Source: an uncultured Desulfobulbus sp.
GTDB taxonomy: Bacteria; Desulfobacterota; Desulfobulbia; Desulfobulbales; Desulfobulbaceae
DNA: 64,000 nt
Direction of reading: 5' to 3'
Assembly (NCBI RefSeq): GCF_963665445.1
Contig: NZ_OY762276.1
Location: 467,501-531,500, forward strand
In this document: positions 54,048-63,638 of the stretch, one piece after another
Numbering within the stretch: the first letter of the stretch is position 1
Layout of the letters: the number at the start of each line of letters is the position of its first letter
Made by a program: the position numbers and the translations under genes
The notes under the pieces: generated by a model
Told to the model about the DNA's origin: nothing
The model's input: the letters and a program-made list of their open reading frames with translations, nothing else
The model's database searches: none

Positions 54048-56855
54048 ATGGATTACAGGGAAACACTGAACCTGCCGCAGACAAAGTTTAAAATGAAGGC
54101 GAATCTCACCCAGCGGGAGCCCCAGGTGCTCAAACGGTGGGAAAAGGAGGGCCTTTATCAAAAGATTCAGCAGGCGGCAGCCGATCGACCCCTGTTCATG
54201 CTGCATGACGGCCCTCCCTACGCCAACGGCAATATCCACCTGGGCACTGCCTTTAACAAGGTACTCAAGGATATCATCCTCCGCTCCAAACGCCTGGCCG
54301 GTTTCAATGCGCCCTATGTTCCCGGGTGGGACTGCCACGGTCTGCCGATCGAGCATAACGTCGATCTCGAGCTCGGCGCCAAGAAACAAACCATCTCCAC
54401 CCTGGGCAAACGCTCGGCCTGCCGCAAGTACGCGGAAAAATGGATCAAGACCCAGCGCGAGCAGTTCAAGCGGCTGGGGGTGATCGGCGACTGGGATACC
54501 CCCTACCTGACCATGAACTTCCCGTACGAGGCGGCCATCGCCCGGGAGTTCAACAAGTTTCTGCTCTCCGGGGCAGTGGTCCGCTCCAAGAAGCCGGTCT
54601 ACTGGTGTGCCACCTGCGGCACCGCCCTGGCCGAGGCCGAGGTCGATTACGCCGACCACACCTCGCCCTCGATCTATGTCAAATTCAAGGTTGTGGATGA
54701 TCTGGGCGCAGTCGTGCCCGAGTTGGCCGGCAAGCAAGTCTCGGTGCTCATCTGGACCACCACCCCCTGGACCCTGCCCGCAAACCTGGCGGTGGCCTTC
54801 CATCCGGACTTTGAATATGCCGCGGTTGCGGTCCAGGGCGAGATCTGGATTCTGGCCAAGGAGTTGGTCGAATCCTGCATGCAGCTCTTTGAGCTGAGCG
54901 ACTATTCCATCCTCGCCACCTTCTCCGCCAGCGGCCTTGAGGGCAAACACTGCCGTCATCCCTTCATGGAGCGGGACTCGCTGATGGTGCTCGCTGACTA
55001 CGTCACCGCCGATTCCGGAACCGGTTGCGTCCACACCGCACCGGGCCACGGCGCCGACGACTACCAGACCGGCCTGCGCTACGGACTGGAAATCCTCTCG
55101 CCCGTGGATGACGAGGGCCGCTACACTGCCGAGGCCGGCCGCTATGCCGGTGAGCAGGTGCCCCAGGTCAACAAACGGATCATCGCCGACATGCTGGCTG
55201 AAGGCACCCTGGTCAAAGAGCTGGCCATTCAGCACAGCTATCCCCACTGCTGGCGTTGCAAGGAGCCGGTCATGTACCGGGCGACCGCCCAGTGGTTCAT
55301 CTCCATGGAGAATCTGGATCTGCGCGCCAAGGCCCTGGCCGCAATCAACGAGGTGAAATGGACACCCTCCTGGGGGCAGCAGCGGATTTACGGCATGGTC
55401 GAGGCTCGTCCCGACTGGTGTCTCTCCCGTCAGCGTTCCTGGGGTGTGCCGGTGACCGTGTTCAGTTGCACCGAGTGCGGTGAGATCCTCAAAAACGAGG
55501 AGGCCTGTGCCAAAATCGATACCCTGTTCGGCAAAGAGGGCGCCGATGCCTGGTTTAAATACGAGGCCGCCGATTTTATTCCTCAAGGGACGACGTGTTC
55601 CTGCGGCTCGACAAGCTTCAAGAAGGAGTCCGACATCCTTGATGTGTGGTTCGACTCCGGCACCAGCCATGCGGCGGTGCTCGAGGAGCGTCCGGAGCTC
55701 CATTCCCCGGCCGATCTCTACCTCGAGGGCAGCGACCAGCATCGCGGCTGGTTCCAATCGTCCCTGCTGACCTCGGTCGGCACCCGGGGACGCGCACCCT
55801 ACAAGGGTGTGCTCACCCACGGCTATGTGGTCGATGGCCAGGGCAAGAAGATGTCCAAGTCGGTGGGCAACGTGGTTGCGCCCCAGGAGGTGATCGACAA
55901 GTACGGTGCCGAGGTGCTGCGACTGTGGGTCTCCAGCGAGAACTATCAGGACGACGTCAAGGTCTCCGACGAGATTCTCAAGCATGTCTCCGATGCCTAC
56001 CGCAAGATGCGCAACACCCTGCGCTTTTTGCTGTCCAACCTCTACGATTTCAATCCGGCCCAGGATTGCGTTCAGGACACTGATCTGCAGGAAATCGATC
56101 GTTGGGCCCTTACCAGGTTTGCCGATTTGAGCGAGCGTGTCACTCGGGCCTACGAGCGCTACGAGTTCCATTCGATCTACCATGCGCTGCACAACTTCTG
56201 CGGGACCACCGTCTCGAGTATCTATATGGATGTGCTCAAGGACCGTCTCTACTGCTCCGTCCCCGACGGACCCGAGCGCCGTGCCGCACAAACCGTCATT
56301 TACCGCATCCTTGACGGTCTGTTGCGCCTGATGTCGCCCATTCTCTGCTTCACCACTGCTGAGGCCTGGGAGCATCTGCACAACCTGGACGACAAGGCGC
56401 CGCTCGAGCAGTCGATTTTTTTCAGCAGTTTTGCCACGGTGGATGATGTCGTCAAAGACTCCGCCTTTGATGAGCGTTGGAGTAAATTGCTCAGCCTGCG
56501 GGGCGCCATTACCCGTGTGTTGGAAGGCGCCCGCCGCGACAAGGTTATTGGCCTTGGCCTGGATGCCGAGGTGGTGTTGCAGCTCAGCGATGAGTGGCGT
56601 TCGTTTCTTGACGGCCGCCTGGAACAGCTCCGCGAGCTCTGCATCGTTTCCTCGCTGCGCCTGGCGGAGGGGGCTGAGGCCGGGCTGGTGTTTGCAAGCG
56701 ATGAAACCCTGGCCGGGGTGAAGACCGCGGTTGCACCCGCTCCCGGCGACAAGTGCGAACGCTGCTGGACCATTTCCACCACTGTCGGCGGGGACCAGGA
56801 TCATCCGGCGCTGTGCGCCCGTTGCGCCGCGGTCGTCCGTCAGCTTGCAAGCTGA
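54048..56855 (+). CDS. ileS: Isoleucyl-tRNA synthetase
   Basis: A 935-residue class I aminoacyl-tRNA synthetase. HIGH-type motif P-Y-A-N-G-N-I-H-L-G near residue 57, the editing domain with T-W-T-T-P-W-T-type residues (W-T-T-T-P-W-T), and K-M-S-K-S near residue 600 are present. So is the C-terminal zinc site C-E-R-C-W ... C-A-R-C. It charges tRNA-Ile. First gene of ileS-lspA-fabD. A 995-codon minus-strand frame over it is a shadow. Confidence 0.97.
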   Translation: MDYRETLNLPQTKFKMKANLTQREPQVLKRWEKEGLYQKIQQAAADRPLFMLHDGPPYANGNIHLGTAFNKVLKDIILRSKRLAGFNAPYVPGWDCHGLPIEHNVDLELGAKKQTISTLGKRSACRKYAEKWIKTQREQFKRLGVIGDWDTPYLTMNFPYEAAIAREFNKFLLSGAVVRSKKPVYWCATCGTALAEAEVDYADHTSPSIYVKFKVVDDLGAVVPELAGKQVSVLIWTTTPWTLPANLAVAFHPDFEYAAVAVQGEIWILAKELVESCMQLFELSDYSILATFSASGLEGKHCRHPFMERDSLMVLADYVTADSGTGCVHTAPGHGADDYQTGLRYGLEILSPVDDEGRYTAEAGRYAGEQVPQVNKRIIADMLAEGTLVKELAIQHSYPHCWRCKEPVMYRATAQWFISMENLDLRAKALAAINEVKWTPSWGQQRIYGMVEARPDWCLSRQRSWGVPVTVFSCTECGEILKNEEACAKIDTLFGKEGADAWFKYEAADFIPQGTTCSCGSTSFKKESDILDVWFDSGTSHAAVLEERPELHSPADLYLEGSDQHRGWFQSSLLTSVGTRGRAPYKGVLTHGYVVDGQGKKMSKSVGNVVAPQEVIDKYGAEVLRLWVSSENYQDDVKVSDEILKHVSDAYRKMRNTLRFLLSNLYDFNPAQDCVQDTDLQEIDRWALTRFADLSERVTRAYERYEFHSIYHALHNFCGTTVSSIYMDVLKDRLYCSVPDGPERRAAQTVIYRILDGLLRLMSPILCFTTAEAWEHLHNLDDKAPLEQSIFFSSFATVDDVVKDSAFDERWSKLLSLRGAITRVLEGARRDKVIGLGLDAEVVLQLSDEWRSFLDGRLEQLRELCIVSSLRLAEGAEAGLVFASDETLAGVKTAVAPAPGDKCERCWTISTTVGGDQDHPALCARCAAVVRQLAS

Positions 56856-56874
56856 TTTTTTTTCGGCCTGACCG

Positions 56875-57357
56875 ATGCTCGTCTTTTTTTCCATCATTCT
56901 CGTGGTTATCTGTCTCGATCAGGTCAGCAAGTTCTGGATCATGGAGCACTTTGTGCTCCATGAGAGCCAGGTGGTCATCCCGGATCTGTTCAACCTGACC
57001 TACCTCACCAACAACGGTGCTGCCTTCAGTATTCTCGCCGGGCAACCGGCCCTGTGGCGGCAGGTCTTTTTTCTCTGCACGGTCACGGCGGCCCTGGTCT
57101 TCATCGGTATTGCCCAGCGCAGCTATGGTCGTCGCAGCCTCTGGTATACGGTGGCGCTTTCCCTGATCGCGGGCGGCGCCATCGGCAACGTGATCGATCG
57201 CATTCGTTTTGGTTTTGTCATCGATTTTCTGGATGTCTATGTCGGCTCCCATCACTGGCCGGCCTTTAACATTGCCGACTCTGCGATCACGGTTGGCGTG
57301 CTTGTTTTTATTGTCACTAATCTTCTGTTTGATCGTCAGACGACCAAGCAGTCCTAA
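56875..57357 (+). CDS. lspA: Lipoprotein signal peptidase II
   Basis: A 160-residue inner-membrane aspartic peptidase with four membrane helices. D-Q-V-S-K at the N-terminus, G-N-V-I-D-R and F-N-I-A-D-S give the two catalytic Asp. It removes signal peptides from lipoproteins, of which this window encodes at least two. It follows ileS by 19 nt, the usual order in Desulfobacterota and enterics. Confidence 0.97.
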   Translation: MLVFFSIILVVICLDQVSKFWIMEHFVLHESQVVIPDLFNLTYLTNNGAAFSILAGQPALWRQVFFLCTVTAALVFIGIAQRSYGRRSLWYTVALSLIAGGAIGNVIDRIRFGFVIDFLDVYVGSHHWPAFNIADSAITVGVLVFIVTNLLFDRQTTKQS

Positions 57358-57378
57358 TTTTTTTCCACTCGTCGTATC

Positions 57379-58329
57379 ATGAAAAAAACAGCAATTCTCT
57401 TTCCGGGACAGGGGTCCCAGTTTATCGGCATGGGGCAGCAGTTCATCGAGCAGGACCAGGAGGCCGCGGCCATCATGGATCTTGCCGAGAAAATTTCCGG
57501 GTTTCCCCTGCGCAAGCTCTGCTTCGAAGGGCCTCTTGAGGATTTGACCCGGGTTCTCTACCTGCAGCCTGCGCTCACGGTGATCAACCTCATCTGTTTT
57601 CAGCAGTTGCAGAAACTGGTGCCTGGACTTACGCCCGCTTTTTTTGGCGGCCATTCCCTGGGCGAATATTCCGCCCTCTATGGTGCGGGCGTGCTCAACC
57701 TCGAGGATACCCTCTCGCTGGTCACCAAACGTGGCGAGTTGATGGAACGCGAGGGCGCGGCCAACCCCGGAGGCATGCGGGCCGTGCTCGGGCTTGACAT
57801 TGCCGCGGTGGAGCAGATCCTTGCCGACTATTCCGGTGAAGGCGTTGCCGTGGTGGCCAATCACAATACCAGTGTCCAAATTGTCCTTTCCGGTGACGAT
57901 GCCGGTTTGCAAGGGGTCGGAGCGCTCTGCAGCGAACAGGGAGCCAAGGTTATCCCGCTCAAGGTGAGCGTGGCCAATCACAGCCCGCTGGTTGCCGGCG
58001 CGGTTGAGGATTTTGCCGCCTTCATGGAGGGGGTCACCTTCCATGCCCCGCAGGTGCCGGTGCTGTTCAACGTGACCGGCGCAGGCGAAACCGATCCGGC
58101 AACCATCAAAGGGATCATGGCCCGGCAGATCGCCTCCCGCGTGTGCTGGCTGCCGATCATCGAGCAGATGGTCAAGGAAGGGGTCGAGGTATTTGTCGAA
58201 CTCGGCCCGAAAAACGTGCTCACCGGCATGATGAAAAAGATTTTGCCCAAAGGCTCGGGCATCACCTGCCTGCAGGCGGACAGTCCCGAAGCCCTTGCCA
58301 AGGTGGCCGAGGCACTTGCCACGGAATAA
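57379..58329 (+). CDS. fabD: Malonyl-CoA-ACP transacylase
   Basis: A 316-residue enzyme that loads malonyl onto acyl carrier protein for fatty acid synthesis. F-P-G-Q-G-S-Q at the N-terminus, G-H-S-L-G-E-Y (nucleophile Ser near 93) and V-A-N-H-S-P-L (His near 200) are all present. Third gene of the ileS-lspA-fabD cluster. Confidence 0.96.
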   Translation: MKKTAILFPGQGSQFIGMGQQFIEQDQEAAAIMDLAEKISGFPLRKLCFEGPLEDLTRVLYLQPALTVINLICFQQLQKLVPGLTPAFFGGHSLGEYSALYGAGVLNLEDTLSLVTKRGELMEREGAANPGGMRAVLGLDIAAVEQILADYSGEGVAVVANHNTSVQIVLSGDDAGLQGVGALCSEQGAKVIPLKVSVANHSPLVAGAVEDFAAFMEGVTFHAPQVPVLFNVTGAGETDPATIKGIMARQIASRVCWLPIIEQMVKEGVEVFVELGPKNVLTGMMKKILPKGSGITCLQADSPEALAKVAEALATE

Positions 58330-58472
58330 CCGCCTGCACCACCATGTTTTTGTTCTCGCTTGACAAGACGAGGCATGTCGGGTATTAATCGCAATTTTCC
58401 GCATGCAAAACCGGTGACGGACGCCTATGTGCGTTCGCCTGGGGTTACTGTTCATTCAGCACCGTAGAGATC

Positions 58473-59822
58473 ATGTTTGAAAATTTAACCGACCGCCTAG
58501 AAAGCGCGTTTAAAAAATTACGCGGCCACGGCAGGCTGACTGAAGAGAACATTCAGGAAGCCATGGGCGAGGTGCGGAGGGCGTTGCTCGAGGCGGATGT
58601 CAACTTTGGCGTCGTCAAAGAGTTTATCGCCACAGTCACCGAAAAGGCCATCGGTCGTGAGGTCTTGACCAGCCTCTCTCCAGGGCAGCAGGTCGTCAAG
58701 ATCGTCCACGATGAACTGGTCGAGTTGCTGGGAAGCCAGGCGCAGCCGATCAAACTCGACGGTCGCCAGCCGGTGACCATCATGCTCGCCGGTCTGCAGG
58801 GCTCCGGTAAAACCACCACCGCAGCTAAGCTGGCCCGTCAGCTCAAGGAAAAGGGGCGTAAACCCTTTCTCGTGCCTGCCGACGTCTACCGCCCGGCGGC
58901 CATTGAACAGCTGCACGTGCTCGGCGAGCAGGTCGGTGTACCGGTCTTTGATTCGACCACCGAACAGAAACCGGTCGATATCGCCCGTCGTGCCCTTGCC
59001 GAGGCTGAGGCGAGCCAGTACGACACGGTGATCATCGATACCGCCGGTCGTCTGCATGTCGACGATGCCCTCATGGCCGAGTTGCAGGAGATCAGCCGTG
59101 CGGTTCAACTGACCGAGGTGCTGTTCGTCGCCGACGCCATGACCGGCCAGGATGCAGTCACGGTTGCCGACCGGTTCAATACCGATCTCGAGATCACCGG
59201 TGTTGTCCTCACCAAGATGGAGGGCGATGCCCGTGGTGGTGCGGCCCTGTCGGTCAAGAAGGTCACCGGTAAGCCGATCAAGTTCGTCGGTATCGGTGAG
59301 GCGGTCGACGCACTTGAGGTCTTTCACCCTGATCGAGCTGCCTCGAGAATCCTCGGCATGGGCGATGTGCTCTCCCTGATCGAGAAGGCCGAGGCGGTTG
59401 TCGACAAGAAGAACGCTGAGAAGCTGGCCAGGAAAATCCAGAAAAACGCCTTCACCCTGGAGGATTTTCTCGATCAGATCCAGCAGATCAAAAAGATGGG
59501 CAGTTTGGAACAGATCATGGGCATGATTCCCGGGATCAACAAGCTCAAACAGCTCAAGGATGCACCCAAGCCGGATGAGAAGGAGCTGGGGAAAACCGAG
59601 GCGATCATCCGCTCGATGACCCTGAAGGAGCGGCGCAACCACCGCATCATTGACGCCAGTCGTCGGGTGCGTATCGCCAAAGGGTCCGGCACATCGGTGG
59701 CCGATGTCAACCGAGTTTTAAAAAGTTACACCATGATGCTCAAGATGATGAAAAATCTGAAAGGGAAAGGCGTCATGAGCGGCGGCAAGCGCCGCAAGCT
59801 CCCCAAGGGGCTCGTTCGATAA
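58473..59822 (+). CDS. ffh: Signal recognition particle protein Ffh
   Basis: A 449-residue GTPase. G-L-Q-G-S-G-K-T-T-T (G1, about residue 107), D-T-A-G-R-L (G3) and T-K-M-E-G-D (G4) are conserved. The Met-rich M domain ends M-M-L-K-M-M-K-N-L-K-G-K-G. It targets nascent membrane proteins. First gene of the ribosome-related block that continues to the end of the window. Confidence 0.97.
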   Translation: MFENLTDRLESAFKKLRGHGRLTEENIQEAMGEVRRALLEADVNFGVVKEFIATVTEKAIGREVLTSLSPGQQVVKIVHDELVELLGSQAQPIKLDGRQPVTIMLAGLQGSGKTTTAAKLARQLKEKGRKPFLVPADVYRPAAIEQLHVLGEQVGVPVFDSTTEQKPVDIARRALAEAEASQYDTVIIDTAGRLHVDDALMAELQEISRAVQLTEVLFVADAMTGQDAVTVADRFNTDLEITGVVLTKMEGDARGGAALSVKKVTGKPIKFVGIGEAVDALEVFHPDRAASRILGMGDVLSLIEKAEAVVDKKNAEKLARKIQKNAFTLEDFLDQIQQIKKMGSLEQIMGMIPGINKLKQLKDAPKPDEKELGKTEAIIRSMTLKERRNHRIIDASRRVRIAKGSGTSVADVNRVLKSYTMMLKMMKNLKGKGVMSGGKRRKLPKGLVR

Positions 59823-59896
59823 TAGTTACCGCATAAACTCAATGAGGCTCGGCAGTGGTCACTGCGGGAGCACCATCCATCGGAGGATATTAGACA

Positions 59897-60154
59897 ATGG
59901 CAGTTCGTATTCGTTTGACAAGAAAGGGTCGGAAAAAACAACCGTTTTATCGTATCGTGGTCTCCAACAGCGAAGCACCGCGCGATGGTAAGTTCCTGGA
60001 TATCGTCGGAACCTACAATCCGATGGCAAATCCGGCCGTCGTCGATATCGACACCGAAAAACTGCAGGGCTGGATCGCTAAAGGTGCCACTCCTACCCAG
60101 ACCGTTTCCAGCCTGATCAAGAAACAGGCCGCCGGAGTGGACGCTGCAGCGTAA
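59897..60154 (+). CDS. rpsP: Ribosomal protein bS16
   Basis: An 85-residue protein beginning [11 protein letters not shown] and containing F-Y-R-I-V-V and N-S-E-A-P-R-D-G, all conserved in bS16. CGGAGGA precedes the ATG. Confidence 0.98.
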   Translation: MAVRIRLTRKGRKKQPFYRIVVSNSEAPRDGKFLDIVGTYNPMANPAVVDIDTEKLQGWIAKGATPTQTVSSLIKKQAAGVDAAA

Positions 60155-60385
60155 ATGAGAGCATTGATCGAGTTCATCGCCGGAAAGCTGGTCGATCAAC
60201 CGGACAAAATCGAGGTTACCCAGCAGGAGGACGAAGAAACCGTCACCCTAGAGCTGCGCGTGGCCCAAGAAGATTTGGGAAAGGTGATCGGCAAGCAGGG
60301 GCGGACAGCGCGGGCCATGCGCGCCGTCCTTGCTGCTGCAGTTTCCGATGAGGAAAAACGTACCAGGCTCGAAATCGTCGAGTAG
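60155..60385 (+). CDS. khpA: KH-domain RNA-binding protein KhpA
   Basis: A 76-residue KH protein with the G-x-x-G loop G-K-Q-G-R-T in V-I-G-K-Q-G. Its ATG directly follows the rpsP stop, and its TAG shares one base with the rimM GTG. KhpA proteins bind RNA and influence ribosome maturation and cell division in other bacteria. Confidence 0.95.
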   Translation: MRALIEFIAGKLVDQPDKIEVTQQEDEETVTLELRVAQEDLGKVIGKQGRTARAMRAVLAAAVSDEEKRTRLEIVE

Positions 60386-60924
60386 TGGCCGAAGAGATTG
60401 CTGCAAGCGAGCCGGCATTCGTGCTCCTGGGGACAGTCACCCGTCCCCATGGCATCAAGGGAGAGTTGAAGGTCCGCCCGTACACGGCCCGGCCTGAAAA
60501 TTTCTCCCGTTACAGCATGCTCTATCTTTCCGAGTCCGAGCATGGGCCCAAAACACGGTGTGTCAGCCGACAGGCCCGGGTGAACGGCAATCAGGTGATT
60601 CTTCGCCTGGACGAATGCAGCACCCGCAACCAGGCAGAGGAGATGGTCGGCCATCTGGTGTGGCTGGCCACCGAGGATCTCCCGCCCCTGCAAGCGGATG
60701 AGTTTTACCTGCACACCCTGATCGGCAAGGATGTGCAGACAGTGGATGGCCGCAAACTCGGGCGGGCCGAGCATCTGCTCAGCGGCAGCGAACAGGATAT
60801 TCTTCTTGTCAGGCACGGCAAAGAGGAATACCTGATTCCGATCGTGGACGGCTTCATTCATTCGATCGAGGGGAATATCGTTTGCCTCGACCTGCCCGAA
60901 GGGCTTCTCGAAATCAACGGGTAG
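60385..60924 (+). CDS. rimM: 16S rRNA maturation factor RimM
   Basis: A 179-residue protein starting with GTG. T-R-P-H-G-I-K-G-E-L near the N-terminus and a C-terminal PRC-barrel (I-G-K-D-V-Q-T-V-D-G) are typical. It binds S19 during 30S assembly. Overlap with khpA by one base shows operon structure. Confidence 0.96.
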   Translation: MAEEIAASEPAFVLLGTVTRPHGIKGELKVRPYTARPENFSRYSMLYLSESEHGPKTRCVSRQARVNGNQVILRLDECSTRNQAEEMVGHLVWLATEDLPPLQADEFYLHTLIGKDVQTVDGRKLGRAEHLLSGSEQDILLVRHGKEEYLIPIVDGFIHSIEGNIVCLDLPEGLLEING

Positions 60925-60941
60925 GGCGAATAGGCAGTTTG

Positions 60942-61723
60942 ATGTTCATCGATTTTTTGACCATCTTTCGGAGTTTTTTGCCTCTCCGTTGCAGGAAGGT
61001 ATTGTTCGCAGAGCCCTGGCAGAGGGCAAGATTACGGTCGGGGTGCACAACATCCGTGATTTTGCCACCGACCGCCACAGCATGACCGATGATCGTCCCT
61101 TTGGCGGCGGCGAGGGCATGGTGATGAAACCCGAGCCGTTGAGCGGTTGCCTCAAGGCTGCGCGGCGTCAGCAAGCGCAAACACGGGTCGTTTTGCTCAG
61201 CCCGGTTGGCAAACGGCTTGACCAACCTACGGCAGAGCGGCTGGCCTCCTATGAGCAGTTGATTCTGGTCTGCGGGCGCTATGAAGGTGTCGATGAACGG
61301 TTTCGCGAGCGCTATGTCGACGAGGAACTCTCCATCGGCGATTACGTGCTCACCGGCGGGGAACTGGCCGCACTTGTGGTGCTGGATGCTGTCATTCGAC
61401 TGATCCCAGGCGTACTTGGGTGCGGAGAATCCGCCAGTAACGACAGTTTCAGTTGTGGCCTGCTTAAACATCGGCAGTATACCAGGCCTCGGATATTTGA
61501 GGATATGGCGGTGCCGGAGGTGTTGCTCTCCGGGGATCACGCGGCCGTAGCCAGGCACAGGTTGATCGAATCGGTTACAATGACGCTCGCGCGTCGACCG
61601 GATCTCCTGAAAGATATGACATTTACTCCCGCTGAGCGCAAGACACTCCGGCAGGCAGGACTGCTTGCCGAGGTGGATGCAGCAGCCAGGACGCCGGCGA
61701 GTGAGGAAAGACGTGAAAATTGA
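60942..61723 (+). CDS. trmD: tRNA (guanine37-N1)-methyltransferase with apparent frameshift
   Basis: A SPOUT-class enzyme. Standard motifs R-P-F-G-G-G-E-G-M-V-M, G-R-Y-E-G-V-D-E-R-F and I-G-D-Y-V-L-T-G-G-E-L are present, and 245 or so residues are normal. But the usual ATG (60942) lies in a different frame: M-F-I-D-F-L-T-I-F is followed by C-G-G instead of C-C-G-G. One missing C near 60969 would join it to E-F-F-A-S-P-L-Q-E-G. Internal start near 60989 would drop the first strand of the fold. Since trmD is normally essential, a sequencing error is likely. Confidence 0.85.
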
Positions 61724-62291
61724 TGTGGCATTGGTTCACTACCCGGTGGTCAATCGGGTAGGGGAAACCATCGGTTCTGCAGTGACCAACCTTGATCTGC
61801 ATGACATTGCCAGGGCCGGGCGCACCTATGGGGTCGGGAACTACTGGGTGATCACCCCCTTCAGTGAACAGCTGGAGTTGGCTTCGCAAATCGTCGGCCA
61901 CTGGACCGATGGTCACGGCGCCCAGGTCAACCCGGACCGGCAGAACGCGTTGTCGATCATCAGGCTCTGTGCCACGATCGAGGACGCCCTTGAACAGGCA
62001 ACCGTTGCCTATGGGGCCCGGCCGGTGGTGTTGGCCACCTGCGCCAAGAAACAGGCGAATACCCGATCCTATGCAACCATCCGGGAAATGATTCGCCGCG
62101 ATACACCGGTTGTGCTGCTGTTCGGTACCGCCTGGGGACTCAGTCCCGAAGTGATGGAGATGGTCGATGGCGTGTTGCCGCCCTTGAGCGGACCTACTGC
62201 CTTCAACCACCTTTCGGTGCGTTCCGCAGCTTCGATTATACTCGATCGATTGCTGGGACGGTCCGGTGCTTGGGACGAGGAATACGAATAA
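61713..62291 (+). CDS. SPOUT-type RNA methyltransferase (TrmD-associated)
   Basis: I use the GTG at 61713 (MKIDVALVHYPVV), overlapping the trmD stop; the frame opens earlier at 61665. The 192-residue protein contains N-L-D-L-H-D-I-A-R and F-G-T-A-W-G-L, typical of the RNA_Me_trans family. It lies between trmD and rplS in many Desulfobacterota, suggesting a role in tRNA or rRNA modification. Substrate unknown. Confidence 0.8.
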   Translation: MKIDVALVHYPVVNRVGETIGSAVTNLDLHDIARAGRTYGVGNYWVITPFSEQLELASQIVGHWTDGHGAQVNPDRQNALSIIRLCATIEDALEQATVAYGARPVVLATCAKKQANTRSYATIREMIRRDTPVVLLFGTAWGLSPEVMEMVDGVLPPLSGPTAFNHLSVRSAASIILDRLLGRSGAWDEEYE

Positions 62292-62423
62292 CAGTTTCGC
62301 CGAATTTTGCGGGCTGTTCACAATACGAGAAAGTTTGAGTCGGATATATTTCGGGATGATTTGGAGGCATCCATCGACAGGGCTGTCGGATGAGGCCCCG
62401 GTCGTAAATCAATGGAGAAGGCG

Positions 62424-62771
62424 ATGAATATTTTAGATAAGATCGATTTGGAACAGATGCGTTTTGACATGCCGGACTTTCGTCCCGGCGACACCGTAAA
62501 GGTTCACATCCGCATCATCGAGGGAAATAAGGAGCGTGTCCAGGTGTTCCAGGGGGTGGTCCTCAAACGCAAACGCGGGACCATGAACGCCACCTTTACC
62601 GTTCGCAAAATTTCCCATGGCGTCGGCGTGGAGAAAACCTTTGCCTTTCACTCACCGCGTATCGAGAAAGTGGAACTGGTCACCCAGGGTCGCGTTCGTC
62701 GCTCCCGTCTCTACTACCTGCGTGAGCGTCGTGGTAAAGCTGCACGTATTCGTGAGCGGGGCATTAACTAA
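62424..62771 (+). CDS. rplS: Ribosomal protein bL19
   Basis: Starting at 62424 ([13 protein letters not shown]), preceded by GGAGAAGGCG; an ATG at 62412 is also in frame but would overlap the ribosome site. Conserved [18 protein letters not shown] and R-R-S-R-L-Y-Y-L-R are present. Confidence 0.97.
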   Translation: MNILDKIDLEQMRFDMPDFRPGDTVKVHIRIIEGNKERVQVFQGVVLKRKRGTMNATFTVRKISHGVGVEKTFAFHSPRIEKVELVTQGRVRRSRLYYLRERRGKAARIRERGIN

Positions 62772-62828
62772 CAGAGAATACGGTTTCCGGAGAGAGCTTC
62801 TCTCCCGGCTATCCGCTCTTTTTCATGG

Positions 62829-62875
62829 ACAGGCATCCAAGCATCGTCACGATGGTTGGATGCCTGTTTCTTTTT
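62829..62875 (+). terminator. Terminator after rplS
   Basis: ACAGGCATCCAA (62829-62840) pairs with TTGGATGCCTGT (62856-62867), with a further inner stem, followed by TTCTTTTT. It separates rplS from rnhB, which probably has its own promoter or depends on read-through. Confidence 0.8.
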
Positions 62876-62903
62876 GACCAGATGTCTCGTAGCGCTGAGA
62901 TTC

Positions 62904-63626
62904 ATGGCTGAGCGAGTGTTGATGAATGTCCCTCTGATGGCCTCGTTGCCTGATCCGCAAGCTCTTGAGGATACCTTTGCCTTGGAACGGGCCCTGCGCG
63001 CGCAGGGATTTAGCCGTGTCGCCGGGGTGGACGAGGCCGGACGCGGCCCCCTGGCCGGACCGGTCGTAGCCTCCTGCGTTATCCTCCACCCTGAGCAGCA
63101 GACCGATCTTTTCTTCGATTCCAAAACCCTGAGCGCGGGCAGGCGGGAAGAACTGTACGCCCTGTTGCAGGCGAGTCCTGCCCTTATCGGCGTCGGCATT
63201 GCCGATGCCCGCGAAATTGAAGCCCTCAATATCCTCAAGGCCTCACTGTTGGCCATGCAGCGTGCGGTGGATGACTGCCGCGCCCGGAACCAGGGTGCTG
63301 GCCCTGATTTTCTCCTGGTCGACGGAAAATTCAAAGTGCCCCTCGCAACCAGCCAGTTGGCCCTTGTCAAGGGAGAGTCTAAAAGTGCCTCCATTGCCGC
63401 GGCCTCCATTGTGGCCAAAGTGACCCGGGATCATCTCATGCTTGAGGCGCACGCCCATTTTCCCGAGTACGGGTTCGATCGACACCAGGGCTACCCGACC
63501 AAAGCCCACCGTGAGGCCCTGCGGAGACACGGCCCCTGCGTCCTGCACCGCCGGACTTTTCGCGGCGTGGCTGAACTGGTTGCCAGCGAGTCGACTCCGC
63601 CACCAAGTCAGAGCGGGCTCTGGTAG
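62904..63626 (+). CDS. rnhB: Ribonuclease HII
   Basis: A roughly 240-residue enzyme that removes ribonucleotides from DNA. The signature G-V-D-E-A-G-R-G-P-L-A-G and later L-L-V-D-G and S-I-V-A-K-V-T-R-D are visible. Start is 62904 (MAERVLMNVPL), 62922 or 62934; the frame from 62856 begins in the terminator hairpin. Next gene is yraN, a common pairing. Confidence 0.96.
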   Translation: MAERVLMNVPLMASLPDPQALEDTFALERALRAQGFSRVAGVDEAGRGPLAGPVVASCVILHPEQQTDLFFDSKTLSAGRREELYALLQASPALIGVGIADAREIEALNILKASLLAMQRAVDDCRARNQGAGPDFLLVDGKFKVPLATSQLALVKGESKSASIAAASIVAKVTRDHLMLEAHAHFPEYGFDRHQGYPTKAHREALRRHGPCVLHRRTFRGVAELVASESTPPPSQSGLW

Positions 63627-63638
63627 GACTGGAGGACC

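Noticed and set aside
53910..56897. 995-codon minus-strand frame opposite ileS
   Set aside because: Same cause; the sequence is rich in Gly/His/Gln/Val patterns typical of reverse-frame shadows.
56584..58455. 623-codon minus-strand frame over ileS end, lspA and fabD
   Set aside because: It crosses three recognised genes and has no domain signature.
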